DNA of 64,000 nt from Bacteroidota bacterium (GTDB lineage Bacteria; Bacteroidota; Bacteroidia; UBA4408), in NCBI GenBank assembly GCA_963169745.1, contig CAUJCU010000010.1, positions 257,487-321,486 on the forward strand, written 5' to 3'. The position numbers and the translations under genes are program-made. The first letter of the stretch is position 1; each line of letters starts with the position of its first letter. Shown in pieces: positions 9,496-18,689 of this stretch. Below the pieces are notes generated by a model. That model had not been told where the DNA came from and did not search any database. It saw only the letters and a list, made by a program, of their open reading frames with translations.

Positions 9496-11613
9496 TTGTT
9501 AGGATTGGGGCAACATATAATTTTAAAAGGTGTAATTTTTTTTACGGCTATTTTATTTTTATGTAACACCATAAGTGCTCAAGAAGAAAAACGTGATTTG
9601 CTGCGAAACACGGAGATTGAGCAAAGGGTAGAGCAAATTTCTGAAAATTCGGACAATGCCGATTTGGATTACTCTAACCTTTTAGAAGATTTACGTTATT
9701 ACCAGCGCAATCCAATAAACTTGAACAATGCCAAGTTTGAAGACCTACAAGCATTAAACTTACTCAGCGATGTACAAATTATGAGTTTACTGCGCCATAT
9801 TGAGAAAACAGGAAAACTTATTTCCATTTATGAATTACAGGCAGTAGATAATTTTACTTTAGATGATATTTTTAAGATTTTGCCCTTTGTATTTGTTTCA
9901 GATAATTTTAATACCCCGGTTTTAAGCTTAAAAAATATTTTAAAGAACGGGAGTGGTTATGTGGTTACACGAATTGCATTTACTGCCGAAAATCAAAAAG
10001 GCTTTTTGCCTGTTTCTGATTCTCTATTGACAGCTAATCCTAACGCCCAATATTTAGGAAGTAAGTACGCTTCATTTTCGCGTTTCAGATATACGTACGG
10101 TAACTATTTAAGCCTTGGCATTACAGGTGATAAAGACCCTGGTGAACAGTTTTTAAAAGGCAGCCAGAAATATGGTTATGACTTTTACACAGCTCACTTT
10201 TTTATTCGAAATTATAAATTTGTAAAGGCTTTTGCTTTAGGTGATTATCAGGCCCAGTTTGGGCAGGGCTTAACTTATTGGATGGGCTTAGGCTACGGCA
10301 AAACTTCTGATCCCTTAATGGTAAAACGAAGCGCTCGGGGCATAACGCCTAGCAATTCCATTAACGAAAACTTGTTTTTGAGAGGTACTGCCGGCACTAT
10401 TCAGTATAAAAATTTGTTTTTTACTGCTTTTTACAGCGAAAATAAAGTTGATGCAACAACCAATATGAGTGACACTTTGGATAACACCATTGAAAGTATT
10501 TCATCTTTACAACTTTCAGGACTTCACCGAACACCACGTGAAATATCCGGTCGTAATGTACTTACACAATATACTCGTGGTGGAAATATTCAATATAAAT
10601 CACGCTCTCTTTCTTTGGGAGTGACTGCCGTTCAAACCAGTTTCGATACGGAACTTAAACGTAGATTAGTTATTTATAACCAATATGATTTTTCGGGTCA
10701 AAAACTTTTAAACTATGGAGCCGATTACAATTGGATTTGGCGTAATATTAATGTATATGGTGAAGTGTCGGGATCTGATAATGGCGGAATGGCTCAGGTA
10801 CATGGAGCTATAGTTGCTCTTGACCCTAAATTGTTTCTTTCTTTACATTACCGAAATTTTGGGTTAAAATATCAAAATCTGAGCAGCAATGCGGTTGGTG
10901 AAAACACAGTAAACAGTAATGAAAAAGGTTTTCTCTCGGGTTTTGTTTTTAAACCCTATCGTTATCTTTCTTTTGCCGGATATTTTGATCGTTATGTATT
11001 TCCCTACATACGTTATATGGTTAATGCGCCTAGCTTTGGTAATGATTTCTTATTTCAAATTAATTATACGCCTTCAAAAAAAACAGATATGTATGCTCGA
11101 GTTAGAAAAAGATTTAAATCGCGCAACAATGCGGCTTCATTAGAAGCCATTCAAGAACCTATTCCTTATGTTCAAACAAATTATCGTTTTAATATTTCTT
11201 ACAAGGTAAACAGTGCCCTGCGCTTACGAAGTAGGATAGATGCTACAAGCTATGAGTTTGCAGGAAAACAATCTAATGGCTTTATGCTTTATCAGGATGT
11301 GAATTATAACCCTAGTATGGGTAAGTTTTCGTGTAATTTCAGGTACGGAATTTTTAATGCTGATGATTATTACAGCCGCTTGTATGCATTTGAAAATGAT
11401 GTGCCCTATTCGTATTACATCCCATCTTTTTATTATAAAGGAACCCGTGCTTATTTAACATTAAACTATTCATTTACACGCCATTTTGAAATGTGGTTTC
11501 GCATAGCTCAAACGTGGTACAGCAATATTGCTGTTATTTCTGAGGGGAGTTTAAATCAGATAGATGCCAACCACCGTACAGATGTTAAAATACAAGCACG
11601 TTATAAATTTTAA
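9496..11613 (+). CDS. Helix-hairpin-helix domain outer-membrane/periplasmic protein
   Basis: N-terminal ComEA-like HhH 'NPINLNNAKFEDLQALNLLSDVQIMSLLRHIEKTGKL' then beta-rich C-terminal domain; TTG start. Confidence 0.75.
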   Translation: MLGLGQHIILKGVIFFTAILFLCNTISAQEEKRDLLRNTEIEQRVEQISENSDNADLDYSNLLEDLRYYQRNPINLNNAKFEDLQALNLLSDVQIMSLLRHIEKTGKLISIYELQAVDNFTLDDIFKILPFVFVSDNFNTPVLSLKNILKNGSGYVVTRIAFTAENQKGFLPVSDSLLTANPNAQYLGSKYASFSRFRYTYGNYLSLGITGDKDPGEQFLKGSQKYGYDFYTAHFFIRNYKFVKAFALGDYQAQFGQGLTYWMGLGYGKTSDPLMVKRSARGITPSNSINENLFLRGTAGTIQYKNLFFTAFYSENKVDATTNMSDTLDNTIESISSLQLSGLHRTPREISGRNVLTQYTRGGNIQYKSRSLSLGVTAVQTSFDTELKRRLVIYNQYDFSGQKLLNYGADYNWIWRNINVYGEVSGSDNGGMAQVHGAIVALDPKLFLSLHYRNFGLKYQNLSSNAVGENTVNSNEKGFLSGFVFKPYRYLSFAGYFDRYVFPYIRYMVNAPSFGNDFLFQINYTPSKKTDMYARVRKRFKSRNNAASLEAIQEPIPYVQTNYRFNISYKVNSALRLRSRIDATSYEFAGKQSNGFMLYQDVNYNPSMGKFSCNFRYGIFNADDYYSRLYAFENDVPYSYYIPSFYYKGTRAYLTLNYSFTRHFEMWFRIAQTWYSNIAVISEGSLNQIDANHRTDVKIQARYKF

Positions 11614-12483
11614 TTATTGTCCAAATATTTTGCTTGCCAATTGATAAGCTTCATGTAAGGCTTGAACATTTAATCCGTTATCAATTTTTTGTTTTTCAAG
11701 AAAATCTAACAAGCTCTCAGTAGCAATGTTCCCGGTTAACTCATCAGCGGCCATAGGGCAACCTCCAATGCCGTGTATAGCTGCGTCAAATCTTCGGCAC
11801 CCGGACATATAGGCGGCAGCAATTTTCTCGTTACGTGTCTCTGGTGTTGAGTGTAAATGAGCTCCAACCTCAGCATCTTTAAAAACAGGTATTACTTGGG
11901 TAAATAAGTCGTTTATGCTTGCTCTATTTGATGAACCAACAGTATCACTCATAGCAAATATTCTAATTCCTTTTTGATATAGCTTGTCGGTCCATTCTAC
12001 TGCAATATTTCCATTCCAAGGGTCGCCATAAGGGTTTCCGAAAGCCATTGAGATATAAACAACAAGTTGTTTTTTGTGTTTTAAACAAAGATTTTGAATT
12101 TCTTCTACTCGGTGCAAAGCTTCCATAATGCTTGAGTTCGTATTGCGTTGCTGAAAAGTTTCAGATATGGAAAAGGGAAAACCTAAATAAGCTATTTCTT
12201 CAAATTGACAAGCATCTTCAGCGCCTCGGGTATTAGCTATAATAGCTAAAAGTTTTGAACGTGTTGTTGAAAGGTCTAAAAGACTCAAAACCGCTGCAGT
12301 ATCTTTGAGTTGTGGGATGGCTTTTGGAGAAACAAAACTTCCAAAATCAATGGTATCAAAACCAACTTTTAACAAGGTATTAATATACTCAGCCTTTAAT
12401 TGTGTTGGAATAAAATTATGCAAACCCTGCATTGCATCACGCGGACATTCAATTAGCTTAACATTTGTATTTTTCGATTCCAT
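11614..12483 (-). CDS. Hydroxymethylglutaryl-CoA lyase
   Basis: 'IECPRDAMQGL', 'DTIDFGSFVSPKAIPQLKDT', 'FDAAIHGIGGCPMAADELTGNIATE'. Confidence 0.92.
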   Translation of the reverse strand: MESKNTNVKLIECPRDAMQGLHNFIPTQLKAEYINTLLKVGFDTIDFGSFVSPKAIPQLKDTAAVLSLLDLSTTRSKLLAIIANTRGAEDACQFEEIAYLGFPFSISETFQQRNTNSSIMEALHRVEEIQNLCLKHKKQLVVYISMAFGNPYGDPWNGNIAVEWTDKLYQKGIRIFAMSDTVGSSNRASINDLFTQVIPVFKDAEVGAHLHSTPETRNEKIAAAYMSGCRRFDAAIHGIGGCPMAADELTGNIATESLLDFLEKQKIDNGLNVQALHEAYQLASKIFGQ

Positions 12484-13520
12484 TAATTATAATTTTGAGA
12501 TAATAACTTTTTGTTTATTTGTTTTATTAATCCCGGACCTTCATAAATAAATCCGGTATAGAGTTGAATCAAGGCAGCACCTGCATTCAATTTTTCAAGT
12601 GCATCATCGGCACAATGAATACCGCCAACTCCAATTATGGGGAATGCCCCATTTGAATGGGTATGTAAATATTTAATTACTTCTGTTGCTTTTTGGGTTA
12701 AGGCTTTCCCGCTAATACCACCAGCCCCGAGGTTTTTTACCTTTTCTTTTTCATAATGCAGTACCTCACGATCAATTGTGGTATTAGTGGCAATTACACC
12801 ATGTATTTTTGTTTGCGACACAATATCTATAATATCATCAAGTTGATGAGTTGACAAATCGGGAGCAATTTTTAATAATAATGGTTTCACTTTGGGCTGT
12901 TTATTGTTTAAGTCCATAAGTTCATTTAGCAAAGCTTTTAACGGTTCTTTTTCCTGCAAGTCGCGTAAGTTTGGTGTGTTGGGTGAGCTTACATTAACCA
13001 CAAAATAATCTACAACGTCATATAATGCTATAAAGCATTTTAAATAATCGGCATTTGCATGACTATTATCTGTATTTTTATTTTTACCAATATTGCCTCC
13101 AATAATTAATCCGGGTTTTCGATTTTTTAAATTTTCTGCAGCAAGCTGGGCACCCTGATTATTAAAGCCCATTCGGTTTAATAATGAATTATCTTGTAAA
13201 AGCCTAAACATACGAGGTTTTTCATTACCGGGTTGAGGAAGCGGAGTAACTGTTCCTATTTCAATAAAACCAAACCCAAAATGACTTAATTCATTATAAT
13301 AAAGTGCATCTTTATCAAACCCGGCAGCTAATCCTACACGATTTTTAAACTCTAAGCCCCATATATTTACAGCTAATTTGGGATTTTCAATTACAAATAT
13401 TTTTTTACACAAAGCTGCGGCACCCGGAATTTTAAATAAAATTTTTAGGCAAGTAATTGTAAAATGATGTGCTTTTTCCGGGCTTATCTGAAATAAAAAC
13501 CATCTAATTATTTTGTACAT
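12483..13520 (-). CDS. pyrD: Quinone-dependent dihydroorotate dehydrogenase
   Basis: '[13 protein letters not shown]', '[25 protein letters not shown]', 'NRMGFNNQG', '[14 protein letters not shown]', '[14 protein letters not shown]'. Confidence 0.95.
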   Translation of the reverse strand: MYKIIRWFLFQISPEKAHHFTITCLKILFKIPGAAALCKKIFVIENPKLAVNIWGLEFKNRVGLAAGFDKDALYYNELSHFGFGFIEIGTVTPLPQPGNEKPRMFRLLQDNSLLNRMGFNNQGAQLAAENLKNRKPGLIIGGNIGKNKNTDNSHANADYLKCFIALYDVVDYFVVNVSSPNTPNLRDLQEKEPLKALLNELMDLNNKQPKVKPLLLKIAPDLSTHQLDDIIDIVSQTKIHGVIATNTTIDREVLHYEKEKVKNLGAGGISGKALTQKATEVIKYLHTHSNGAFPIIGVGGIHCADDALEKLNAGAALIQLYTGFIYEGPGLIKQINKKLLSQNYN

Positions 13521-13547
13521 ATAAGGAAACTCAGACGATTTACTGCA

Positions 13548-15341
13548 TTATTTTTTTATACATAGTTTGCGGGTGTACTTATGGTCAGTAGTTTCATACA
13601 CCACATTGTATATACCGGCATCAAATTGAGCACTATTTATAAAAAAATTATTTTTTCCTTCAAACATTTCTCCTTCATAAATTAAATGAACGAATCTGCC
13701 GGTTACATCATACATTGCAATTCGAATATTTCCAGTACCGGAATGATCAATAGGTACACAAGTAATTGCGTTGGCCGGATTAGGATATATATCTTGCAAA
13801 ATTGTTCTATTGGCAACATACTTACTATTTGTGAGTGGAGTTATTTGGAATTTCCAAAATCCTTGAGGAGCAGCAATGGGACGAACCTGGTGTTTGCCGC
13901 TAAAGGCAGTGGCCTCAATATAATAAAATACTGTTGTGCCTGCTTGTTGAGCCGGTATAAAACCCGTCCATGTGTTTGTAGATGCATTGCTTAAACTCAT
14001 AGCTACTTGTTGATAGCCTAAAGCCGTATCGGTACTATAATACAGGTAGGCATTAGCAATGCCGCTTCGGTGCTGAATTAAGGCATTAACTTGATAATCG
14101 GTGCTGGTATTAGCTGTGTTGGGTAAAGCCTGATGGCTAATAAGTAATGGATTATATACCCCTATAGAGTTTGTTATACAATGAATGGCTCCGCTTTGGG
14201 CTATAATATTGGATCCAGAGTTATCACAATCAATACCAATTATTTTATAGCCTGGCAGTGCATTTGTATATATTCGCATGGCTGTTGTGTCATACTCCTG
14301 TCGGTAGAACGGAACCAATACCGTTTTATTTATAAATACACTGTTTGTGTAGGTGCGATACGAACCGCTCCCAAACGGTGAACCCGGATTAGCACCTGAA
14401 GTGCTTGGTGGCATTGGGATTCTAATTACTTTATAGGGAGTACCAAAAACCGAATTAAAGTTACTTAATACATATTGCAAATTGGCTTCAATTTGTGGGC
14501 CGTCTGATATACCTTGAGGATACTCGCCAACCAATAGTGTTTCTTCATCTATTAGTTTCATGTGCATGTCAATATGATGAATAGCATCATAAGGCAAAGT
14601 TTCCATTTTTATGTAACGGTTTATCCCTTGAAACCGTTTAACAATAGTATCAATATCGGCTTCAGATTTTGGGGTAACACCGTATTGATTGCCCACAATA
14701 TTTTCGTCTAAAACAAGTTTAGAGGCAAAAGCTGTTCCGAAGCCATCAACCATCCAATTACCACCTGTATTTACCAAATCATTGGGAGCTTCGGTAAGAC
14801 TGTATAAGGGCACTCCTTTATAGTTCATTTGGGCTACCGGCATAATATCATCCATAGGGCGTGGACGATTATAAATCCATTCTACCATTACCAAGGAATC
14901 TACATCATTTAAGTAGGCCGTATGAGCACTGTAATCACGCTGCCATATACTGTTTAAACCGGTAACTAAAAATTTTATATTATTTAATGGAATACCTTGA
15001 CCTAAAAGATAATTTCTTACTTGATTAGAGTCAGAGCAAGTAATAAGCACCTCACATTCTTCTTGTGCAGCATCGGCAATTTGTGCAAGTATAGATGGAA
15101 ACCCTGTCCAGGTCATTAATAAAGTTTGTACTTCTTCCCATTCAGCAGCCGTTCTAACGGGTAGTGTAGGAGGGGTAAGAAGAATATTGCGGGCTTCAGA
15201 ATTATTTCTCTTTGGCAGGGGGAGCATTTTTAGTTCCTCTTGTGTCATGTTATGAGGAAGTATTTCTTGTGCTTTAATGAGGTTGCTTGAAAAGCTAAAA
15301 ATGACTACAAAGACAAGTGATTTCAGTAAAGTTAATTTCAT
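13548..15341 (-). CDS. Secreted agmatine/peptidylarginine-type deiminase with T9SS C-terminal sorting domain
   Basis: 'WQRDYSAHTAYL', 'GGNWMVDGFG', 'HIDMHMKLID', catalytic-type Cys 'SGAIHCIT'; C-terminal 'DIYPNPANAI...GIYNVVYETTDHKYTRKLCIKK'. Confidence 0.85.
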   Translation of the reverse strand: MKLTLLKSLVFVVIFSFSSNLIKAQEILPHNMTQEELKMLPLPKRNNSEARNILLTPPTLPVRTAAEWEEVQTLLMTWTGFPSILAQIADAAQEECEVLITCSDSNQVRNYLLGQGIPLNNIKFLVTGLNSIWQRDYSAHTAYLNDVDSLVMVEWIYNRPRPMDDIMPVAQMNYKGVPLYSLTEAPNDLVNTGGNWMVDGFGTAFASKLVLDENIVGNQYGVTPKSEADIDTIVKRFQGINRYIKMETLPYDAIHHIDMHMKLIDEETLLVGEYPQGISDGPQIEANLQYVLSNFNSVFGTPYKVIRIPMPPSTSGANPGSPFGSGSYRTYTNSVFINKTVLVPFYRQEYDTTAMRIYTNALPGYKIIGIDCDNSGSNIIAQSGAIHCITNSIGVYNPLLISHQALPNTANTSTDYQVNALIQHRSGIANAYLYYSTDTALGYQQVAMSLSNASTNTWTGFIPAQQAGTTVFYYIEATAFSGKHQVRPIAAPQGFWKFQITPLTNSKYVANRTILQDIYPNPANAITCVPIDHSGTGNIRIAMYDVTGRFVHLIYEGEMFEGKNNFFINSAQFDAGIYNVVYETTDHKYTRKLCIKK

Positions 15342-15511
15342 GGTTTATGATGTGAAAGTATAAAAGTAAGAAAAAAACAATATCCTTTCTTATTTTCTTC
15401 TTATCTTAAATAAGTTCATAAAAAATCAAAAGTATGAAATGAATGTGCTCGAATATAAGCCCTTACATTTAATAAGAGACTGATGAGTTTTTCAAAACCA
15501 AGAATCATTTA

Positions 15512-16135
15512 TCAATCCACTCGATTTATTTCTATACTTTTAAGCCAATATACATGACGTGGCCCGGTTTTTATATCATTAGTGCAAATTAATATCATAT
15601 CGCCCTGTTGTTTTATAGGTTTACCGTTCTCTTCAAAAATTACATACACATGGTCACCGGTAGGGTTATTATAAATTTCAGCCCACGAAAAAGTAGCCTT
15701 GTAATTATCAGTAGCTCGTGCTACAATATAAAAATTTCGGTCTTTATGACCTTCTTGCTTGATTTTTGCCTTATCTAAAATGTTGCGTAGTAAGACACCT
15801 TTACAGGTTTTATTCTCTTTCATATTGGCACCACTTTGACAAACAACAACAAAATTCTCAATAGTTGCAACCTCCATTTTCTTTAATGAATCAACCGTTA
15901 GTGTCAAATGATTTTCTATTTCACCCTGCACACTTACTTGTTTACTGTTGAACTTAGCGCTGTCTTCATCCGAAATAGCAACACAAGCATCATTACTCGT
16001 TTTTGTTTTTTCGGACATGTTAGTGTCAATTTGTTGCTTTGAATTTTCTATAACATTTTTCTTTTTGGAATGATTGGTACAACCGCACCATAAAAGGGTA
16101 TAAATGCTAATTAAAAGAAGACATATTTTTTTCAT
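15512..16135 (-). CDS. Lipoprotein with sulfite-oxidase-like molybdopterin-binding domain
   Basis: Lipobox 'LLWCGC'; 'LTVDSLKKMEVATIENFVVVCQSGANMKENKTCKGVLLRNILDKA' resembles oxidoreductase molybdopterin-binding fold. Confidence 0.7.
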   Translation of the reverse strand: MKKICLLLISIYTLLWCGCTNHSKKKNVIENSKQQIDTNMSEKTKTSNDACVAISDEDSAKFNSKQVSVQGEIENHLTLTVDSLKKMEVATIENFVVVCQSGANMKENKTCKGVLLRNILDKAKIKQEGHKDRNFYIVARATDNYKATFSWAEIYNNPTGDHVYVIFEENGKPIKQQGDMILICTNDIKTGPRHVYWLKSIEINRVD

Positions 16136-16169
16136 TTTTTATATTTTTTGAGAGGTTATTGCAATGCAT

Positions 16170-18179
16170 TTAATTATGATTATAAAAACGGAGCGTGATA
16201 AAGTAATTTCTTCCTTCTTCCGGATAGCCTTCAGTGAGCATATAATTTTGATCAAAAATATTGTTTACTCCGGCTACTAAACTTAAATAGTTCCAAACAT
16301 TAAAGGTAACCAAACCATTTATTAGTGTAAACTCAGGTGCTTTTGTCCCATAGCTGGTACTGTAACGAACAGAATTGTATTCTGTGCTTGCCATTAAATC
16401 AAGAATTGGTACCGGTTTATAGCTGATGTAAGTGTAAATTTTAGTATAAGGTACGCCCGTGAACAATACCGATGGATTGGTTAAATTGTGCATTTCGGTA
16501 TAGGTGTAATTTGAACGAATCAACAGGTTTTTACAAATCGCATAACCTAAAGATAGTTCAATCCCTTTAAACTCTGCTGCACCTGTATTTTGCATTTGCG
16601 ACTTACCGGGTTGCACATTGCTGACATTAAGTATAGCATCGCTTATATGGTTATAAAACAATGAGGTACTTAAGTTTAAATTTTTAATAAATATTCCAGA
16701 ATAACTTAAATCTAAATTTTGAGCCAATTCAGGTTTTAAATTAGGATTTGGTATGGCTGTTCCCATACGATATGAATAACGATCTTTGATAGTGGCAAAC
16801 CTTGATTTTACCGATGTTGTGAGGCCGATACCATGATTTTGGTTAAAGGAATAAAACATTCCGAGTTGACCGTTTTTAACTTTACTTGGGTTTGCTTTTG
16901 AATAATCCATGATAAGGTCTTTCTTACTGTTATAATCTTGCGCCTGAATGTTTGTACGCTCATTATAGCTGATACCGGGGATTAATACTAAATTTTTTGT
17001 TATTCTTGCTTTGTCTTCAATAGCAAAATAAAGCGTATTGTCTTCGAAACGTCTAATAGGCTCTCCTATATTATTTTCACGATGTACATCTTCTTTGAAT
17101 TGTGCTGAAATTTTAAGCTCATTATTGGGGATAATTGTTGTACCGTATTCTAAGTTTAAGCCATAAGTATAGTCGTTATAGTTGCTTTGAAACGCATAAG
17201 GTTTTTTTTGTGTGGAGTAGGTTGAGTCATCATAACTATTTATGGTATTTTTAAATATATCATAATAAATTCTGCTTTTGAGGTAATGATTTTCATGTAT
17301 CTTGTTGTTTGAAAGAAAATAATAAGTTTCTTTATCCCAAGCAGGCCATTGCCAGTAACGTGGGCTTTTTGAAAGTGTGTTTAATTTATCATCACCGGCA
17401 TATAATGGTGTGCCTTTGCTTCCATGTTGGTTTATATATCCTACTACATATTCTTGTTTTATTGTTGGTGTCCATCCTAATTTAAAATTTACTTTTTGTT
17501 CGGTTCTATAAGAGTTTTTTCGTTCACCTCCGCTTTCATGAGCATGAGCTAAATATTTTTTTGATAAGGTGTATGAGTCTCTATGCAAATAGGAAAAGCC
17601 TCCCTGTGCGTATAACTTCCCTAAATTAGTGCCTAGGTTTATGTTTCCGTTGTATCCGTTGGTATTAATAAGTCCTATAGCACCATCATACTCCAGCTTA
17701 GAGATTGGCTTTCTGGATATTAAATTGATAGTTCCTCCCATTGAGTTTGGACCAAACAACATGGACGAAAAGCCTTTCGATACATCAATAGCCGATAAAT
17801 CAAATGTTGTAAATCTGGCTAAATCAACATACCCATCGTAAGGCACATAAACCGGAATACCATCCATATAAACAGGAACTGCTCGTAAATCAAAACCTCT
17901 AATAGATATTGTAGATTCATTTCTTTGTCCAAAAGAAGTTAATGTAATTCCGGAAAGCATGTTGAGTGCTTTAGAAACTTCTAGCTTATTTTGCCCCCCT
18001 ATATCGGCTCGAGTTAATCTCGTTATATTGTTTTCTCGAGTTGTTGTTATAGTTACTTCACCCAATGAAAAAATTTTACTTGAAAGAGAATCATTTTTTT
18101 GAACTTTTAATGAATCTTTCGTTTGTGATGATACCCAAAAAGGAAAAAAACAGATTAGTGTTAAAACGATACTTTTCAT
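16170..18179 (-). CDS. TonB-dependent outer membrane receptor
   Basis: Signal peptide; plug 'LGEVTITTTREN..SKALNMLSGITLTSFGQRNESTISIRGFDLRAVPVYMDGIPVYVPYDG'; C-terminal 'NIFDQNYMLTEGYPEEGRNYFITLRF'. Confidence 0.93.
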   Translation of the reverse strand: MKSIVLTLICFFPFWVSSQTKDSLKVQKNDSLSSKIFSLGEVTITTTRENNITRLTRADIGGQNKLEVSKALNMLSGITLTSFGQRNESTISIRGFDLRAVPVYMDGIPVYVPYDGYVDLARFTTFDLSAIDVSKGFSSMLFGPNSMGGTINLISRKPISKLEYDGAIGLINTNGYNGNINLGTNLGKLYAQGGFSYLHRDSYTLSKKYLAHAHESGGERKNSYRTEQKVNFKLGWTPTIKQEYVVGYINQHGSKGTPLYAGDDKLNTLSKSPRYWQWPAWDKETYYFLSNNKIHENHYLKSRIYYDIFKNTINSYDDSTYSTQKKPYAFQSNYNDYTYGLNLEYGTTIIPNNELKISAQFKEDVHRENNIGEPIRRFEDNTLYFAIEDKARITKNLVLIPGISYNERTNIQAQDYNSKKDLIMDYSKANPSKVKNGQLGMFYSFNQNHGIGLTTSVKSRFATIKDRYSYRMGTAIPNPNLKPELAQNLDLSYSGIFIKNLNLSTSLFYNHISDAILNVSNVQPGKSQMQNTGAAEFKGIELSLGYAICKNLLIRSNYTYTEMHNLTNPSVLFTGVPYTKIYTYISYKPVPILDLMASTEYNSVRYSTSYGTKAPEFTLINGLVTFNVWNYLSLVAGVNNIFDQNYMLTEGYPEEGRNYFITLRFYNHN

Positions 18180-18205
18180 AACTATTATTTATTAGTAAGT
18201 GAACT

Positions 18206-18229
18206 CACTATGTTTATATAGGAATAGTG
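18206..18229. promoter_or_regulatory. Candidate ModE-like operator upstream of TonB receptor gene (CACTATGT-N8-GAATAGTG)
   Basis: Inverted repeat (6 of 8 arm positions) with same 8-8-8 spacing as the repeat at 18592-18615. Confidence 0.5.
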
Positions 18230-18243
18230 ATGCTTAAAAAAAA

Positions 18244-18594
18244 TTAAAACTTTATTTTTAGGGCTGTTTTTTTAGTAAAATTTTGTACTTGTTTTTCTAA
18301 AGAATAGAACTTTTTAATAGCTTCTTCTCCTGCTTTGGTTATTTTGGTGCCGCTGCCATTACGCCCACCAAGAACTTTTTCAACCAAAGGTATTTTTGAC
18401 CTTTTATTCATATCTTCAACAAGCTGCCATGCTTGCCTGTACGACATCTTAATAGATTTTGCAGCATTGGTTATGGAGCCTGTTTCTTTTATTTTTTCAA
18501 GTAAAACAACACGACCAATTCCTAAAAATGGACCGTCATCTTCGTCAATCCAAACTCTAACTCTAACCGTATATTTCTTCTTTTTGGCTATCAC
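18244..18594 (-). CDS. Short ModE-like winged-HTH transcriptional regulator lacking the molybdate-binding domain
   Basis: 'VWIDEDDGPFLGIGRVVLLEKIKETGSITNAAKSIKMSYRQAWQLVEDMN' as in ModE N-terminal domain; protein ends there. TTG start at 18618 overlaps a -7 box, so GTG at 18594 is proposed. Confidence 0.82.
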   Translation of the reverse strand: MIAKKKKYTVRVRVWIDEDDGPFLGIGRVVLLEKIKETGSITNAAKSIKMSYRQAWQLVEDMNKRSKIPLVEKVLGGRNGSGTKITKAGEEAIKKFYSLEKQVQNFTKKTALKIKF

Positions 18595-18615
18595 TATGTA
18601 AATACAAACATAGTG
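18592..18615. promoter_or_regulatory. Candidate ModE-like operator: perfect 8-bp inverted repeat CACTATGT-N8-ACATAGTG
   Basis: Read directly; sits just downstream of the -7 box and over the proposed start codon. Confidence 0.6.
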
Positions 18616-18623
18616 CAAATATA
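18616..18623 (-). promoter_or_regulatory. Bacteroidota -7 promoter element TATATTTG for the ModE-like gene
   Basis: Exact TAnnTTTG on the minus strand, about 20 nt upstream of proposed GTG start. Confidence 0.55.
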
Positions 18624-18644
18624 AAACAGGTTTTAAAATAAAAA

Positions 18645-18660
18645 TGTGATTGTTATCACA
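18645..18660. promoter_or_regulatory. CRP/FNR-type palindrome TGTGATTGTTATCACA (alternatively a weak terminator of moaCB)
   Basis: Perfect 6-bp arms with N4 spacer; centre about 40 bp upstream of inferred TSS of ModE-like gene; on minus strand it is followed by TTTTTATTTT. Confidence 0.45.
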
Positions 18661-18689
18661 GTTTTATAGAAAAATTTACAGCCAATAAT

